From Amycolatopsis albispora (GTDB lineage Bacteria; Actinomycetota; Actinomycetes; Mycobacteriales; Pseudonocardiaceae), in assembly GCF_003312875.1 (NCBI RefSeq), contig NZ_CP015163.1, positions 6,138,001-6,202,000 of the forward strand: 64,000 bases of DNA, given 5' to 3'. The position numbers and the translations under genes were made by a program. Each line of letters starts with the position of its first letter. Within the stretch, counting starts at the first letter, position 1. Under the pieces are notes generated by a model, which worked only from the letters and a program-made list of their open reading frames with translations, had not been told where the DNA came from and ran no database searches. Shown in pieces: positions 39,312 through 47,740 of the stretch.

Positions 39312-41071
39312 GGCCGGCGGCCCTTGAGCAGCCGGCGCCGGGGCCTGGCTCCCCCGGTGCGCTCCTCGTGCATCTCTTCCAGTGACCTCATCATCTCGTC
39401 CTCCCGCAGTACCAGCGGATCATGGCGCAGGTCGCGCCACACGGCGACACAGAGACCGATCATCACCAGCACGAACGGCACGGCGATGAGAATGGTCAGG
39501 TTCTGCAGCCCCTTCAGGCCGTCGTTCCCGCCGACCAGCAGCATCACCGCGGCGACCGCGCCCATCAGCACGCCCCAGAAGATCACCACGTTCTTCCGCG
39601 GGTGCACCGAGCCGCGTTGCGACAGCGTGCCCATCACCACCGACGCCGCGTCCGCGCCGGAGACGAAGAAGATCGACACCAGCACCATCACCAGGATGGC
39701 GATCGGGATGAACCACGGCAGCGTCTCGAGCAGCTCGAAGGTGGCCGACTGCTCGCTGCCCGCACCGGCGATGTCCACGCCGTTCTGCTGCCGGTCGATG
39801 GCCGCCCCGCCGAAGATGGCGAACCAGAGCAGGCTCACCACGCTCGGCACCGCGATCACGCCGATGATGAACTGGCGGATGGTGCGGCCACGCGAGATGC
39901 GGGCGATGAACATGCCGACGAAGGGCGTCCACGAGATCCACCACGCCCAGTAGAAGACCGTCCAGCCGGAGAGCCAGGTCTGCATCTCCTCGCCGCCGGT
40001 GGCGCCGGTGCGGCCGGACATCTCGGCCAGCTCGCGGAAGTAGTCCCCGATCGCGCCGGGCACCAGGTTGAAGATCAGCACGGTCGGGCCGACCACCAGC
40101 ACGAAGACCGCGAGCACCGCGGCCAGCACCATGTTGATGTTGGACAGCCACTGGATGCCCTTGGCCACACCGGACACCGCCGAGGCGATGAACGCGATGG
40201 TCAGGATGGCGATGATCGCCACCAGCACGCCCTTGCCGGGGTTGTCGATCCAGCCGACCGCGCCGAGCCCGCCGCCGACCTGCAGCGCGCCGAGGCCCAG
40301 CGAGGCGGCCGAGCCGAACAGCGTGGCGAAGATCGCCATCACGTCGATCGCCTTGCCCAGCGGGCCCTCGGTGCGGCGCTTGCCGAGCAGCGGCGCGAAC
40401 ACCGAGCTGATCAGCTGGCTGCGGCCCTTGCGGAAGGTGCTGTAGGCGATGGCCAGGCCGACCACCGCGTAGATCGCCCACGGGTGCACGGTCCAGTGGA
40501 ACAGCGTGGTCGCCATCGCGGTGTGCACGGCCTCGTCGGAGCCGGCCGCGGCGGTCCCCGGCGGCGGGCTCGCGAGGTGCGAAACCGGTTCGTAGACACC
40601 GAAGAACATCAGGCCGATGCCCATTCCGGCGCTGAACATCATGGCGATCCACGAGGAGGTCCGGAATTCCGGCTTCTCCTTGTCCTGGCCCAGCGGAATG
40701 CGGCCGTACCGGCTGATCGCCAGGCACACCGCGAACAACACGAATCCGGAGGCGGTGAGCACGAATGCCCAGCCACCGTAGGGAATTACCGCTTTGTTGA
40801 GCAGCGTCTTGGCCACCGAGGCGAGGCTCGACGGGGACGAGACACCCCAGGCGATGATGGCGATCGCCAGCACCGCGGCGATCCCGAACACCGTCTTGTC
40901 CGTCTCGGCGGGCCGGTCCGCGGCCAGTTCGAGCGGGACATGCTCGTCCGGGGAATGACCTGCGCCGGTCGTGTCCGGGGCGTTCGCGAGGTCCTGGGTC
41001 TCGGCGCTGTGCGCGCCACCACCCACGGCCTCCTCTTCGCCTGGCTTGCCGTCCTTCGAACCCGTAGTCAT
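39308..41071 (-). CDS. BCCT-family betaine/choline transporter
   Basis: A 587-residue sodium- or proton-coupled carrier. A charged N-terminal tail of about 60 residues precedes 12 helices. Family features include GMGIGLMFFGVYEP in helix 3, TLFHWTVHPWAIYAVVGLAIAY, and the conserved tryptophan box YWAWWISWTPFVGMFIARISRGRTIR. The C-terminal tail is basic (MMRSLEEMHEERTGG... PRRRLLKGR) and may sense potassium or membrane lipids, as in BetP. The ATG at 41071 is poorly placed for a ribosome site: GGAGGGAGG lies about 22 bases upstream, and the frame is open past it, so a nearer, unusual start (ATT) is possible. It is first in the operon. Confidence 0.9.
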   Translation of the reverse strand: MTTGSKDGKPGEEEAVGGGAHSAETQDLANAPDTTGAGHSPDEHVPLELAADRPAETDKTVFGIAAVLAIAIIAWGVSSPSSLASVAKTLLNKAVIPYGGWAFVLTASGFVLFAVCLAISRYGRIPLGQDKEKPEFRTSSWIAMMFSAGMGIGLMFFGVYEPVSHLASPPPGTAAAGSDEAVHTAMATTLFHWTVHPWAIYAVVGLAIAYSTFRKGRSQLISSVFAPLLGKRRTEGPLGKAIDVMAIFATLFGSAASLGLGALQVGGGLGAVGWIDNPGKGVLVAIIAILTIAFIASAVSGVAKGIQWLSNINMVLAAVLAVFVLVVGPTVLIFNLVPGAIGDYFRELAEMSGRTGATGGEEMQTWLSGWTVFYWAWWISWTPFVGMFIARISRGRTIRQFIIGVIAVPSVVSLLWFAIFGGAAIDRQQNGVDIAGAGSEQSATFELLETLPWFIPIAILVMVLVSIFFVSGADAASVVMGTLSQRGSVHPRKNVVIFWGVLMGAVAAVMLLVGGNDGLKGLQNLTILIAVPFVLVMIGLCVAVWRDLRHDPLVLREDEMMRSLEEMHEERTGGARPRRRLLKGRRP

Positions 41072-41393
41072 ATGCGCACGCCGACGAATCGGCGCGACCT
41101 CCCTCCGGCCGGAACTAACCCGTTTGGTGCAGCACCCTAACCCTTGGCCCGTACGCGGCATGCCCCGAATCGCTGAGGCGGGTCAAGCCGCCATTGGGTG
41201 CGACTACATTTGCGGATCACCTCCGAATCGGCAAGCACAGGGGCGTGACAATCGGCAGCCGATTTATCGCGGCAACCGGTGTCACCTGCGACAACCATGA
41301 ATTTCTCCTACTTGCGCGCAGCCGGTGGATACACTGTGTTCAAGACGCGGGATGGCCTTCGCCGACCGTGGACGGGTCCCATACGCTGGTCTG
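41072..41393. other. Divergent intergenic region (322 bp)
   Basis: It lies between the BCCT operon (leftward) and the copper operon (rightward). On the minus strand it holds two direct GGGTTAG copies and the GGAGGGAGG that may serve the BCCT start. On the plus strand a small set of stems (for example CGGCAGCCG at 41251-41259) is present, but no riboswitch that I recognise. Osmotic or copper regulators probably bind here; I cannot point to a site. Confidence 0.4.
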
Positions 41394-41945
41394 GTGAGCC
41401 GACCCCGCCCCGAACACAGCGCGTTACGCGTTGTACGCGGGTTGTTGCTCGCGCCGGCTTCCGCGGCGCTGGCGATCACCGCCCACGCCCTGGCCGATGG
41501 CCAGTTCCCGAACCTCTCGCTCACCGTGCTGCTGACCGCCCTGATCGGGTGGGTCTCCACCGCGCTGGCCGACCGGACCACCGGCCTGCCCGGCATTCTC
41601 ACCGTGCTCGGCCCGGCACAGCTGGTGATGCACTTCGTGCTCACCGAACTCGGCGGGCACGCCACCGAGCACAGCGGCACCGGTGTGATCAGCGGCACGC
41701 TGCCGATGACCGCGGCGCACACGCTCGCCGTGCTCGGCACCGCGGTGCTGCTGGCGCGTGCCGAGTCGCTGCTGCGCGTGGTGCTGGCGAGCCTGCGGCT
41801 GCTGCTGCCGGTCAGCTGGACGCCCGCGCCGGTCCGCGGCCGGGCGATCCGGCCGGTGACCGTCCACCCGGAACTGTCCGCCGGGCCCGTCCCGGTGTTC
41901 CTGCGCACGGCGCTCGGCCGGCGCGGACCGCCTCTCGCTACCTGA
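41394..41945 (+). CDS. Membrane protein at head of copper operon
   Basis: A 183-residue protein with about four helices (VVRGLLLAPASAALAITAHALA, LTVLLTALIGWVSTALA, GILTVLGPAQLVMHFVLTEL, MTAAHTLAVLGTAVLLARAESLL). Two His residues occur in the loop GGHATEHSG. It lies 42 bp upstream of the YcnI gene, and homologues usually accompany copper genes, so a role in copper handling is likely but unproven. The GTG at 41394 is chosen because the protein begins there as a normal membrane protein; ATG at 41352 and the open frame to 41325 lack ribosome sites. Confidence 0.6.
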   Translation: MSRPRPEHSALRVVRGLLLAPASAALAITAHALADGQFPNLSLTVLLTALIGWVSTALADRTTGLPGILTVLGPAQLVMHFVLTELGGHATEHSGTGVISGTLPMTAAHTLAVLGTAVLLARAESLLRVVLASLRLLLPVSWTPAPVRGRAIRPVTVHPELSAGPVPVFLRTALGRRGPPLAT

Positions 41946-41987
41946 ACCCCTTACCCCCCAAGACCTTTGTTCAGGAGCGAAAGTTCA

Positions 41988-42764
41988 ATGTCGACAAAAC
42001 GATTCATCCAGCGCGCTGCCGTGCTCGCGGGCGTGGCCGGGCTCACCGGCCTGATGGGTGCCGGGCTGGCCTCGGCGCACGTCACCGCGGACTACTACGG
42101 GCAGGAGCCGCAGAAGGGCGGCCGCGGCCTCATCGTGCTGCGCGTGCCCAACGAGGAAGCCGACGCCGGCACCACCAAGGTCGAGGTCGCCTTCCCCGCC
42201 GAGTACGGGATCACCTCCGCGCGCACCAAGCCGGTGCCGGGCTGGTCCGCCGAGATCACCAAGGCCACGCTGCCGACCCCGGTGAAGAACGGCAAGGGCG
42301 CCGACGTGGCGGAGGTGGTCAGCAAGATCACCTGGACCGCGCAGGGCGGCACCAAGATCGCCGCCGGATCCGGGGAATACCAGGAGTTCGAGTTCAACGC
42401 GTCCACCCTGCCGTCCACTGTGGACACCCTGGTGCTGCCGGCCACGCAGACCTACGAGAACGGCAAGGTGGTGGCCTGGGACGCGCCGCCGCCCCCGGAC
42501 GGCGGCGAGGAGCCGGAGCACCCGGCGCCGACGATCAAGCTGGCCGCGGCGAGCAGCGGCGGTGACCACGGCCACGACGCCGCGGCCACGAGTTCCGGCG
42601 AGCAGTCGTCCGGCCACAACGAGGCGTCGGCTGCTTCGGCCACCGACAACACCGCGCGCTGGCTCGGCGGGGTCGGCCTCGCCGTCGGCGCGCTGGGTCT
42701 CGGTGTCGGCGCGGGCGCGACCATCCGCGCACGCCGCGGTGCGGCCCCGAAGGCGGACGCATGA
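41988..42764 (+). CDS. ycnI: YcnI-family copper-binding protein (DUF1775)
   Basis: A 258-residue exported and C-terminally anchored protein. The signal peptide ends GLASA and leaves His as the first mature residue (HVTADYY); in B. subtilis YcnI this N-terminal His forms the Cu(II) mono-histidine brace. The DUF1775 domain follows (GGRGLIVLRVPNEEADAGTTKVEVAFP... ) to about residue 175, then a His/Ser-rich linker (SGGDHGHDAAAT) and a membrane helix near the C-terminus (WLGGVGLAVGALGLGVGAGATI). AGGAG lies ten bases before the ATG. It is coupled to copC by ATGA. A GTCCACTGTGGAC palindrome lies inside it at 42413. Confidence 0.88.
   Translation: MSTKRFIQRAAVLAGVAGLTGLMGAGLASAHVTADYYGQEPQKGGRGLIVLRVPNEEADAGTTKVEVAFPAEYGITSARTKPVPGWSAEITKATLPTPVKNGKGADVAEVVSKITWTAQGGTKIAAGSGEYQEFEFNASTLPSTVDTLVLPATQTYENGKVVAWDAPPPPDGGEEPEHPAPTIKLAAASSGGDHGHDAAATSSGEQSSGHNEASAASATDNTARWLGGVGLAVGALGLGVGAGATIRARRGAAPKADA
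42413..42425. repeat. GTCCACTGTGGAC palindrome, copy 4
   Basis: An exact copy inside the ycnI gene. Confidence 0.6.
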
Positions 42765-43300
42765 GGCGGATCCTGGTCGCGGTGCTGACCGCGACGGCGC
42801 TGCTCGGCCTCGCCTCCCCGGCGCTGGCGCACAACGTGCTGGTGTCGTCCGACCCGGCGAAGGGCACGACGCTGCAGGAGGGCCCGGCGCGGGTCACCCT
42901 GACCTTCGACCAGTACGTGCAGTCCGCCGACGTGAACCAGGTCGCGGTCACCGGCCCCGACGGCTCGCAGTGGGCCGAGGGCGCGGTCGAGGTCAAGGGC
43001 AACGTGGTGTCGGCGCCGCTGCGCCCGCTCGGCCCGGCCGGTGAGTACACGATCGGTTTCCGCATCCTGTCCGCGGACGGGCACGCGGTGAGCGACGAGA
43101 TCAAGTTCACCCTGGCGAAGGCGGGCACCGGCACCCCGGCGGCCGCCGACGCGGCGCGCTCCGGCGGCACCGGCGGCGGCGCGGCCGAAGAAGCGTCCGG
43201 CGGCGTCCCGCTGTGGGTGTGGATCGCCGGCGCGGTGGTGCTGCTCGCGCTGGGCCTGGTGTTCGCGCTGCGCGCGGGTAAGGAACCGACGAAGTCATGA
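42761..43300 (+). CDS. copC: CopC-domain copper-binding protein
   Basis: A 179-residue protein. The signal peptide ends at ASPALA, giving mature HNVLVSSDPAKGTTL with an N-terminal His for Cu(II). The CopC fold follows with TLTFDQYV and ILSADGHAVSDEIKF, which contains the second His-Asp copper pair. A Gly/Ala linker and a C-terminal helix (VWIAGAVVLLALGLVFALRAG) anchor it in the membrane. Start and stop overlap its neighbours by four bases each (42761-42764, 43297-43300). It passes copper to the CopD protein encoded next. Confidence 0.9.
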   Translation: MRRILVAVLTATALLGLASPALAHNVLVSSDPAKGTTLQEGPARVTLTFDQYVQSADVNQVAVTGPDGSQWAEGAVEVKGNVVSAPLRPLGPAGEYTIGFRILSADGHAVSDEIKFTLAKAGTGTPAAADAARSGGTGGGAAEEASGGVPLWVWIAGAVVLLALGLVFALRAGKEPTKS

Positions 43301-44319
43301 CCCAGGCCGAGACCACCTCGCGAGTCCGTTACTCCACGCTGTTCTGCGTGGTCACCGCCGCACTGGTGGGCGCGCTGATCGGCGTGGCACTGTCGGCGAC
43401 CGCGCCGATCCCCGGGGTGACCGAGGTGAGCGAGGTGGTCTCGGTGGCCATCCCGATCGTGCGGGTGCTGCTGGACATCGCGGCCGTCGCGACGATCGGG
43501 CTGTCACTGCTGTCGGTGCTCGTCGGCTACGACCGGCCGAAGCTGACCGAACCGGTGCTGCGCCTGGCGCGGCCCGCCGCGGTGGCAAGCGCGCTGGTGT
43601 GGTCGGTCACCGCGTTCGTCGCGCTCGTGTTGCAGACCGCGGAGTTCCGCCCGCAGGCCGAAACCATCGGCGCGGGGGACGTGTGGGCGTACATCGTGCA
43701 GATCGGCGCGGGCAAGGCGCTGCTCGTGGTCGGGGTGCTGGCGCTGGTGCACGCCGGGCTCGGTGTGCTCACACTGCGGCACGGCGAGAAGGTGCCCGCG
43801 GAGGTGCGGGTCGGGCTGGGCCTGTTCGCGCTGCTGCCGCTGCCGGTCACCGGGCACGCGTCGAACTGGGACTACCACGACTACACGATGATCTCGATGG
43901 AGCTGCACGTGATGAGCGCCGTCGCCTGGACCGGCGGCCTCGGCGCGATGGCGGTGCTCCTGGTCGGCAACCGGACTCTGCTGGCGCACGCCCTGCCGCG
44001 CTTCTCGAAGCTGGCCACCCTCTGTCTGCTCCTCTCCGCGGCGACCGGGCTGTTCAACGGGATCGTCGAAATCAACCTGAACCCGACGATGGACCTGATG
44101 ACCGGGCTGCTCACCACGCCGTACGGGCAGCTGGTCCTGCTGAAGCTGGCTTGCACCGGCGTGATCGCCCTGCTCGGCGCACACGTGCGGTGGCGGCTGA
44201 TGCCGAAGATCATGCGCCACGAACGGACCGCGCTGGCGCTTTGGGCCACCCTGGAACTCACCGTGATGGGCCTGGCCTTCGGCTTCGCGGTGGTCCTCAC
44301 CAGAGCGCCGGTCGCCTAG
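43297..44319 (+). CDS. copD: CopD-family copper import membrane protein
   Basis: A 340-residue membrane protein with eight to nine helices. CopD domain features are LPVTGHASNWDYHDYTMISMELHVMSAVAWTGGLGAM, in part, with several His and Met residues in helices that would pass copper (HVMSAVAW) and GHAS near the periplasmic side. It overlaps copC by ATGA and is the last gene of the four-gene operon, ending before the hairpin at 44367-44423. The CopC/CopD pair is thought to bring copper into the cytoplasm for cuproenzymes. Confidence 0.88.
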   Translation: MTQAETTSRVRYSTLFCVVTAALVGALIGVALSATAPIPGVTEVSEVVSVAIPIVRVLLDIAAVATIGLSLLSVLVGYDRPKLTEPVLRLARPAAVASALVWSVTAFVALVLQTAEFRPQAETIGAGDVWAYIVQIGAGKALLVVGVLALVHAGLGVLTLRHGEKVPAEVRVGLGLFALLPLPVTGHASNWDYHDYTMISMELHVMSAVAWTGGLGAMAVLLVGNRTLLAHALPRFSKLATLCLLLSAATGLFNGIVEINLNPTMDLMTGLLTTPYGQLVLLKLACTGVIALLGAHVRWRLMPKIMRHERTALALWATLELTVMGLAFGFAVVLTRAPVA

Positions 44320-44366
44320 GCCCATGGCGCGGGGGCCCTCAACAACACCAAGCCCCGGGACCCCGC

Positions 44367-44423
44367 GTGTCACGAATGTGGCTTTCGAGACGTCTGGCGT
44401 CTCGAAAGCCACATTCGTGACAC
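44367..44423. terminator. Perfect 26-bp hairpin, second copy of the dispersed family
   Basis: GTGTCACGAATGTGGCTTTCGAGACG (44367-44392) pairs without mismatch with 44398-44423; the loop is TCTGG. Twenty-five of the 26 stem bases are identical to the hairpin interrupted by the IS at 30.8/32.5 kb. It is 48 bases past the copD stop. Confidence 0.8.
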
Positions 44424-44530
44424 CGGACCCGGAGGCCAGGTGACGTAGGGCTGTTCGGGGGTACGGACCTGGGCCGAACGGGCGCTTCCTGGTGGTTGTC
44501 TTGCCCGAAGCGGAACCGGGGCGGCACGCT

Positions 44531-44540
44531 CTGACGTCAG
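44531..44540. promoter_or_regulatory. CTGACGTCAG palindrome before the STAND gene
   Basis: A perfect 10-bp palindrome 29 bases before the GTG start at 44569. It may be an operator; there is no further support. Confidence 0.25.
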
Positions 44541-44568
44541 CACGCGTGTGCACAGCGGAGGAGCAGGT

Positions 44569-46623
44569 GTGACCACCGGCCAGGGTTCGATGACCACCGC
44601 GCCGGCGCCGCGGCGTTCGCCGGAGGTGGAGCCGGCGGTGCCGCGGGAGCTGGAGCACCCGCCCGCCCATTTCACCAACCGCACCGAGCAGCTGGAGTTG
44701 CTGGACCGGCTGCTCGACGGTCCCCGCGACCGGCCCGTGGTGCAGGTGATCAGCGGGCTCGGCGGCATCGGCAAGTCCGCGCTGGCGCGGCACTGGGTGC
44801 ACCGCGTCCGCGCGCGCTTCCCCCGCGGGCAGTTGTACGCCGATCTCGGCGCCTTCAACGCCGGCGGACCCACCGATACGGGTGAACTGCTCAAGCGGTT
44901 CCTCGAGGCCTTCGGCATCGACGGCAAGAAGCAGCCCGCCGGGCTCGATGAGCTGAAGGCGCTCTACCGCTCCGAGACCGCGGGCCGTCCGCTGCTGGTG
45001 GTGCTCGACGACGCCGTGTCCTCCGAGCAGGTGGCCCCGCTGATCCCCACCGCGTCCGGCAGCGTGGTGGTGGTGACCAGCCGTTTCCGCCTCGGCGGGC
45101 TGCGTGCGAGCCACGGGGCGCGGCGCCTCGAGCTGACCAAGTTCGAGCACGGCCACGGCGTCCAGCTGCTGTCGGCGATCGTCGACGACGAGCGCACCGA
45201 GGTGCTCTCCCCGCACCTGACGCAGATGGTGTCCTTCTGCGACGGACTGCCGATCGCGCTGCACGTGCTGGGCGTCAAGCTGGCCAACCAGCCGCACCTG
45301 TCCGCTGCGCGCGCCGCCGCCCAACTGGAACGATTGCGGCTGGCGGCATTGGCGGACCAGAAGGAGAACCTCTCGGTGACCAGCACCTTCGACCTCTCGT
45401 ACCAGGACCTGTCCCCGGAGGCGGCGCGGCTCTACCGCGCGCTCGGCCTGCACCCGGGGCCCGAGTTCGGGCTCGGCGCCGCGTCCGGCGCCGCCGGGCG
45501 GTCGGTGGACGACACCGAGGTGCTGCTCGGCGAGCTGGTGCAGTCCGGGCTGCTCGACGCGAACCAGGACCGGTTCGAGTTCCACGACCTGGTGCGCATG
45601 CACGCCGGGGACAAGGCCGCCGCCGATCCGGTGGAGGCCGAAGCCGCCCGCCGCCGCATCCTCGAGTGGTACCTGCACGCCGCGCGCCGGACCGAGGACA
45701 CGCTGACCGTGCCCGACCAGGACCGCATTCCGTACGAGTTCGCCGGCCACGCGCCCGACGCCGACTCGCTGCCCGGCAACGACGACGCCCTGCCGTGGCT
45801 GGAGCGCGAGCGGCCCAACCTGATCGCCGCGATCAAGGACGCCGTCCGGCACGAGCTGCCCGAGCTGGCCTGGCAACTGGCCGCCGCGATGTGGCCGCTG
45901 TTCCTGCTCCGCAAGCACTACCGCGACTTCCTCACGGTCAGCCAGCTCGGCGTGGAGTGCGCCGAGGAATGGGGCAACACCTCGGCGAAGGCCCTGATGC
46001 TGAACCGTTCGGGCGCCGCCTGCCGCGGTGCCGGGCGGTTCGACGAGGCCATCGAGTACTACACGGCGGCGAAGGAAACCCTGGCCGGCGGTGGTGACCA
46101 GGCCATCGCGATCCGGTCCATGGAGGGGCTGGGCCTGGTCGCGCTGGCGCAGGGCCGGACCGAGGACGCGCTGGCCCACTTCGAGGAGAACCTGGCCTAC
46201 GCCCGCCGCCTCGAGCGCGCGCACGACGTGAACCTCGCGCTGGTCAACCTCGGCGTGACGCTGGTCAAGGCGGGCCGGGCACACGAGGCGGTGGACCGGC
46301 TGGAGCAGGCCAAGTCGCTGCTCGACGCCCAGGGCGACGAGTACAACCGCGCCCGCGCGCAGATCGACCTCGGCCGGGCGCTCGCGCACGACGAACGGTT
46401 CGACGAGGCACGCGCCCAGGTCGGCGCCGCGCTCGCCACGATGGAATCGGCCGGGTCGGCCTTCGAACAGGCGCGCGCGATCCACGCGCTCGGTGATGTC
46501 GCGAAGCTCGCCGGTGATATCGCCGAGGCCCGCGCGCGTTACGAAGCGGCGCTGCCCATTTACACAGAGCTCAACCGTCCCGAGGCAAAACCGCTCGCGG
46601 AAGAGCTCCGCTCACTCGCCTGA
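44569..46623 (+). CDS. STAND-class NB-ARC ATPase with TPR repeats
   Basis: A 684-residue signalling ATPase. The P-loop is GLGGIGKSAL at 63-72, the Walker B region is RPLLVVLDDAVSS, the sensor is VVVTSRFRL and GLPIALHVLG is the GLPL motif. A winged-helix part follows (DLSYQDLSPEAARLYRALGLHPG). The C-terminal half has TPR repeats (GRFDEAIEYYTAAKETL; GRTEDALAHFEENLAYARRL; GRAHEAVDRLEQAKSLL; ERFDEARAQVGAAL). It is like the AfsR/SARP class without the DNA-binding domain, so it should act through a partner. GGAGGAG lies five bases before the GTG. It may work with the XRE-TPR regulator nearby. Confidence 0.85.
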   Translation: MTTGQGSMTTAPAPRRSPEVEPAVPRELEHPPAHFTNRTEQLELLDRLLDGPRDRPVVQVISGLGGIGKSALARHWVHRVRARFPRGQLYADLGAFNAGGPTDTGELLKRFLEAFGIDGKKQPAGLDELKALYRSETAGRPLLVVLDDAVSSEQVAPLIPTASGSVVVVTSRFRLGGLRASHGARRLELTKFEHGHGVQLLSAIVDDERTEVLSPHLTQMVSFCDGLPIALHVLGVKLANQPHLSAARAAAQLERLRLAALADQKENLSVTSTFDLSYQDLSPEAARLYRALGLHPGPEFGLGAASGAAGRSVDDTEVLLGELVQSGLLDANQDRFEFHDLVRMHAGDKAAADPVEAEAARRRILEWYLHAARRTEDTLTVPDQDRIPYEFAGHAPDADSLPGNDDALPWLERERPNLIAAIKDAVRHELPELAWQLAAAMWPLFLLRKHYRDFLTVSQLGVECAEEWGNTSAKALMLNRSGAACRGAGRFDEAIEYYTAAKETLAGGGDQAIAIRSMEGLGLVALAQGRTEDALAHFEENLAYARRLERAHDVNLALVNLGVTLVKAGRAHEAVDRLEQAKSLLDAQGDEYNRARAQIDLGRALAHDERFDEARAQVGAALATMESAGSAFEQARAIHALGDVAKLAGDIAEARARYEAALPIYTELNRPEAKPLAEELRSLA

Positions 46624-46810
46624 GCAGGCAAGACGATCTTCGATCGGGTGCTTGGTGGCGGTGTGTAATCAGTCCGCGTTCATTCTGAGTAACGAATCAT
46701 CTAAGTGGGGTGATCAGTCGGGCCGAATTCACTAGCTGCAGCGCCGGTGTGGAACAGAAACGACGAACGGTCATTCTCCGTCGCTGAATGCCGGGGTTTT
46801 TTACCGCTGT

Positions 46811-47722
46811 TCAGCGGTACCGACTCCATCGGGTACCGGTCCGGCCCGCGCGCAGGTCGGCCAGCCGCATCCGCAGCTGCCCCCGGACGTACGGATGGCT
46901 GCGCAGGATCGGGAGCACGCTGGTGGTGAGCTTCAGCTCGCGGGCCGCCCGCAGCGCCGGGAAGCCGGACCAGCGGGTCACGTCGAAGCCGTACCCCTCG
47001 ACCAGCTCCCGGTAGCGCCCGGCGGGGTCGCCGAACCGCTCGCGGCCGACGGCCAGCGGGATCAGGTCCCACTCCGGCGGGCCGACGCAGGACGAGTCGA
47101 AGTCGCACAGCACCGGCCCGTCCGGCCCGGCGATCACGTTCCCGGGGTGCGCGTCCCCGTGGACCAGCGCCTTCGGCAGCGCGAATTCGACCTCGGCCAG
47201 CTGTTCTTCCACCTCGGCGCAGCGGTCCAGCAGGAACCGCCGGTCGCCGGGTGCCAGCTCCTCGGCGTCGGCCACGCGGGCACGGACGTCGTCCAGCGGC
47301 GCCCAGTCGCCGACGCCGTCCGGCGGTGGCAGCCGGTGCACCTGGCGCAGCAGCGCGGCCAGGTCGGCGGCGGTGCCCTGACCGGCGGGCCCCGGCACGC
47401 GCTCCCACACCGTCACCCGGTGTTCGCCCAGCTCCAGCGGCTGCGGCAGGTCACCGAACAGGCGAATGGCGGGCACGCCGTGCCGGGCGAAGTGCTCGGC
47501 CACGGTGACCACCTTGTACGCGCGGTGGCGCAGCGTCCGCGAACCGACGATCCGCACCACGACTGGCGCGCCGGCCAGCGAGTAGACCGCGTTGTTGGTG
47601 AACCGCAGCAGCCGCGCCCCGCGGGATTCCACGCCGAGCAGGGCGCACGCCTGCGCGAGCGCCCCGTCCAGCTTCTCCCTGGTGAACCGGCCGTCCAAGA
47701 CGGTGTCCAGGGTCGCCGTCAC
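46811..47722 (-). CDS. Aminoglycoside phosphotransferase-family kinase
   Basis: A 303-residue small-molecule kinase of the APH fold. It has a nucleotide-binding N-lobe (RFTNNAVYSLAGAPVVVRI), the catalytic loop LVHGDAHPGNVI and the metal-binding DFD in LCDFDSSCVGPPEWDL. The substrate may be an aminoglycoside, a sugar, an amino acid or choline; the fold alone does not tell. It starts with GTG, 18 bases downstream of the XRE-TPR gene on the same strand, so the two are probably one operon. A short stem (CCGCTG-TT-CAGCGG) at 46804-46817 overlaps its stop. Confidence 0.82.
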   Translation of the reverse strand: MTATLDTVLDGRFTREKLDGALAQACALLGVESRGARLLRFTNNAVYSLAGAPVVVRIVGSRTLRHRAYKVVTVAEHFARHGVPAIRLFGDLPQPLELGEHRVTVWERVPGPAGQGTAADLAALLRQVHRLPPPDGVGDWAPLDDVRARVADAEELAPGDRRFLLDRCAEVEEQLAEVEFALPKALVHGDAHPGNVIAGPDGPVLCDFDSSCVGPPEWDLIPLAVGRERFGDPAGRYRELVEGYGFDVTRWSGFPALRAARELKLTTSVLPILRSHPYVRGQLRMRLADLRAGRTGTRWSRYR

Positions 47723-47740
47723 CGGTCCCGCCCGCCTCGC

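Noticed and set aside
41160..41300. Riboswitch (ydaO/c-di-AMP type) between the betaine and copper operons
   Set aside because: A few short stems are present, but the conserved core sequences are absent and the strand would lead the copper operon, not the osmotic genes.
44531..44540. CTGACGTCAG as a functional CRE-like operator
   Set aside because: A single 10-bp palindrome near a promoter is not enough evidence. It is kept only as a low-confidence site.
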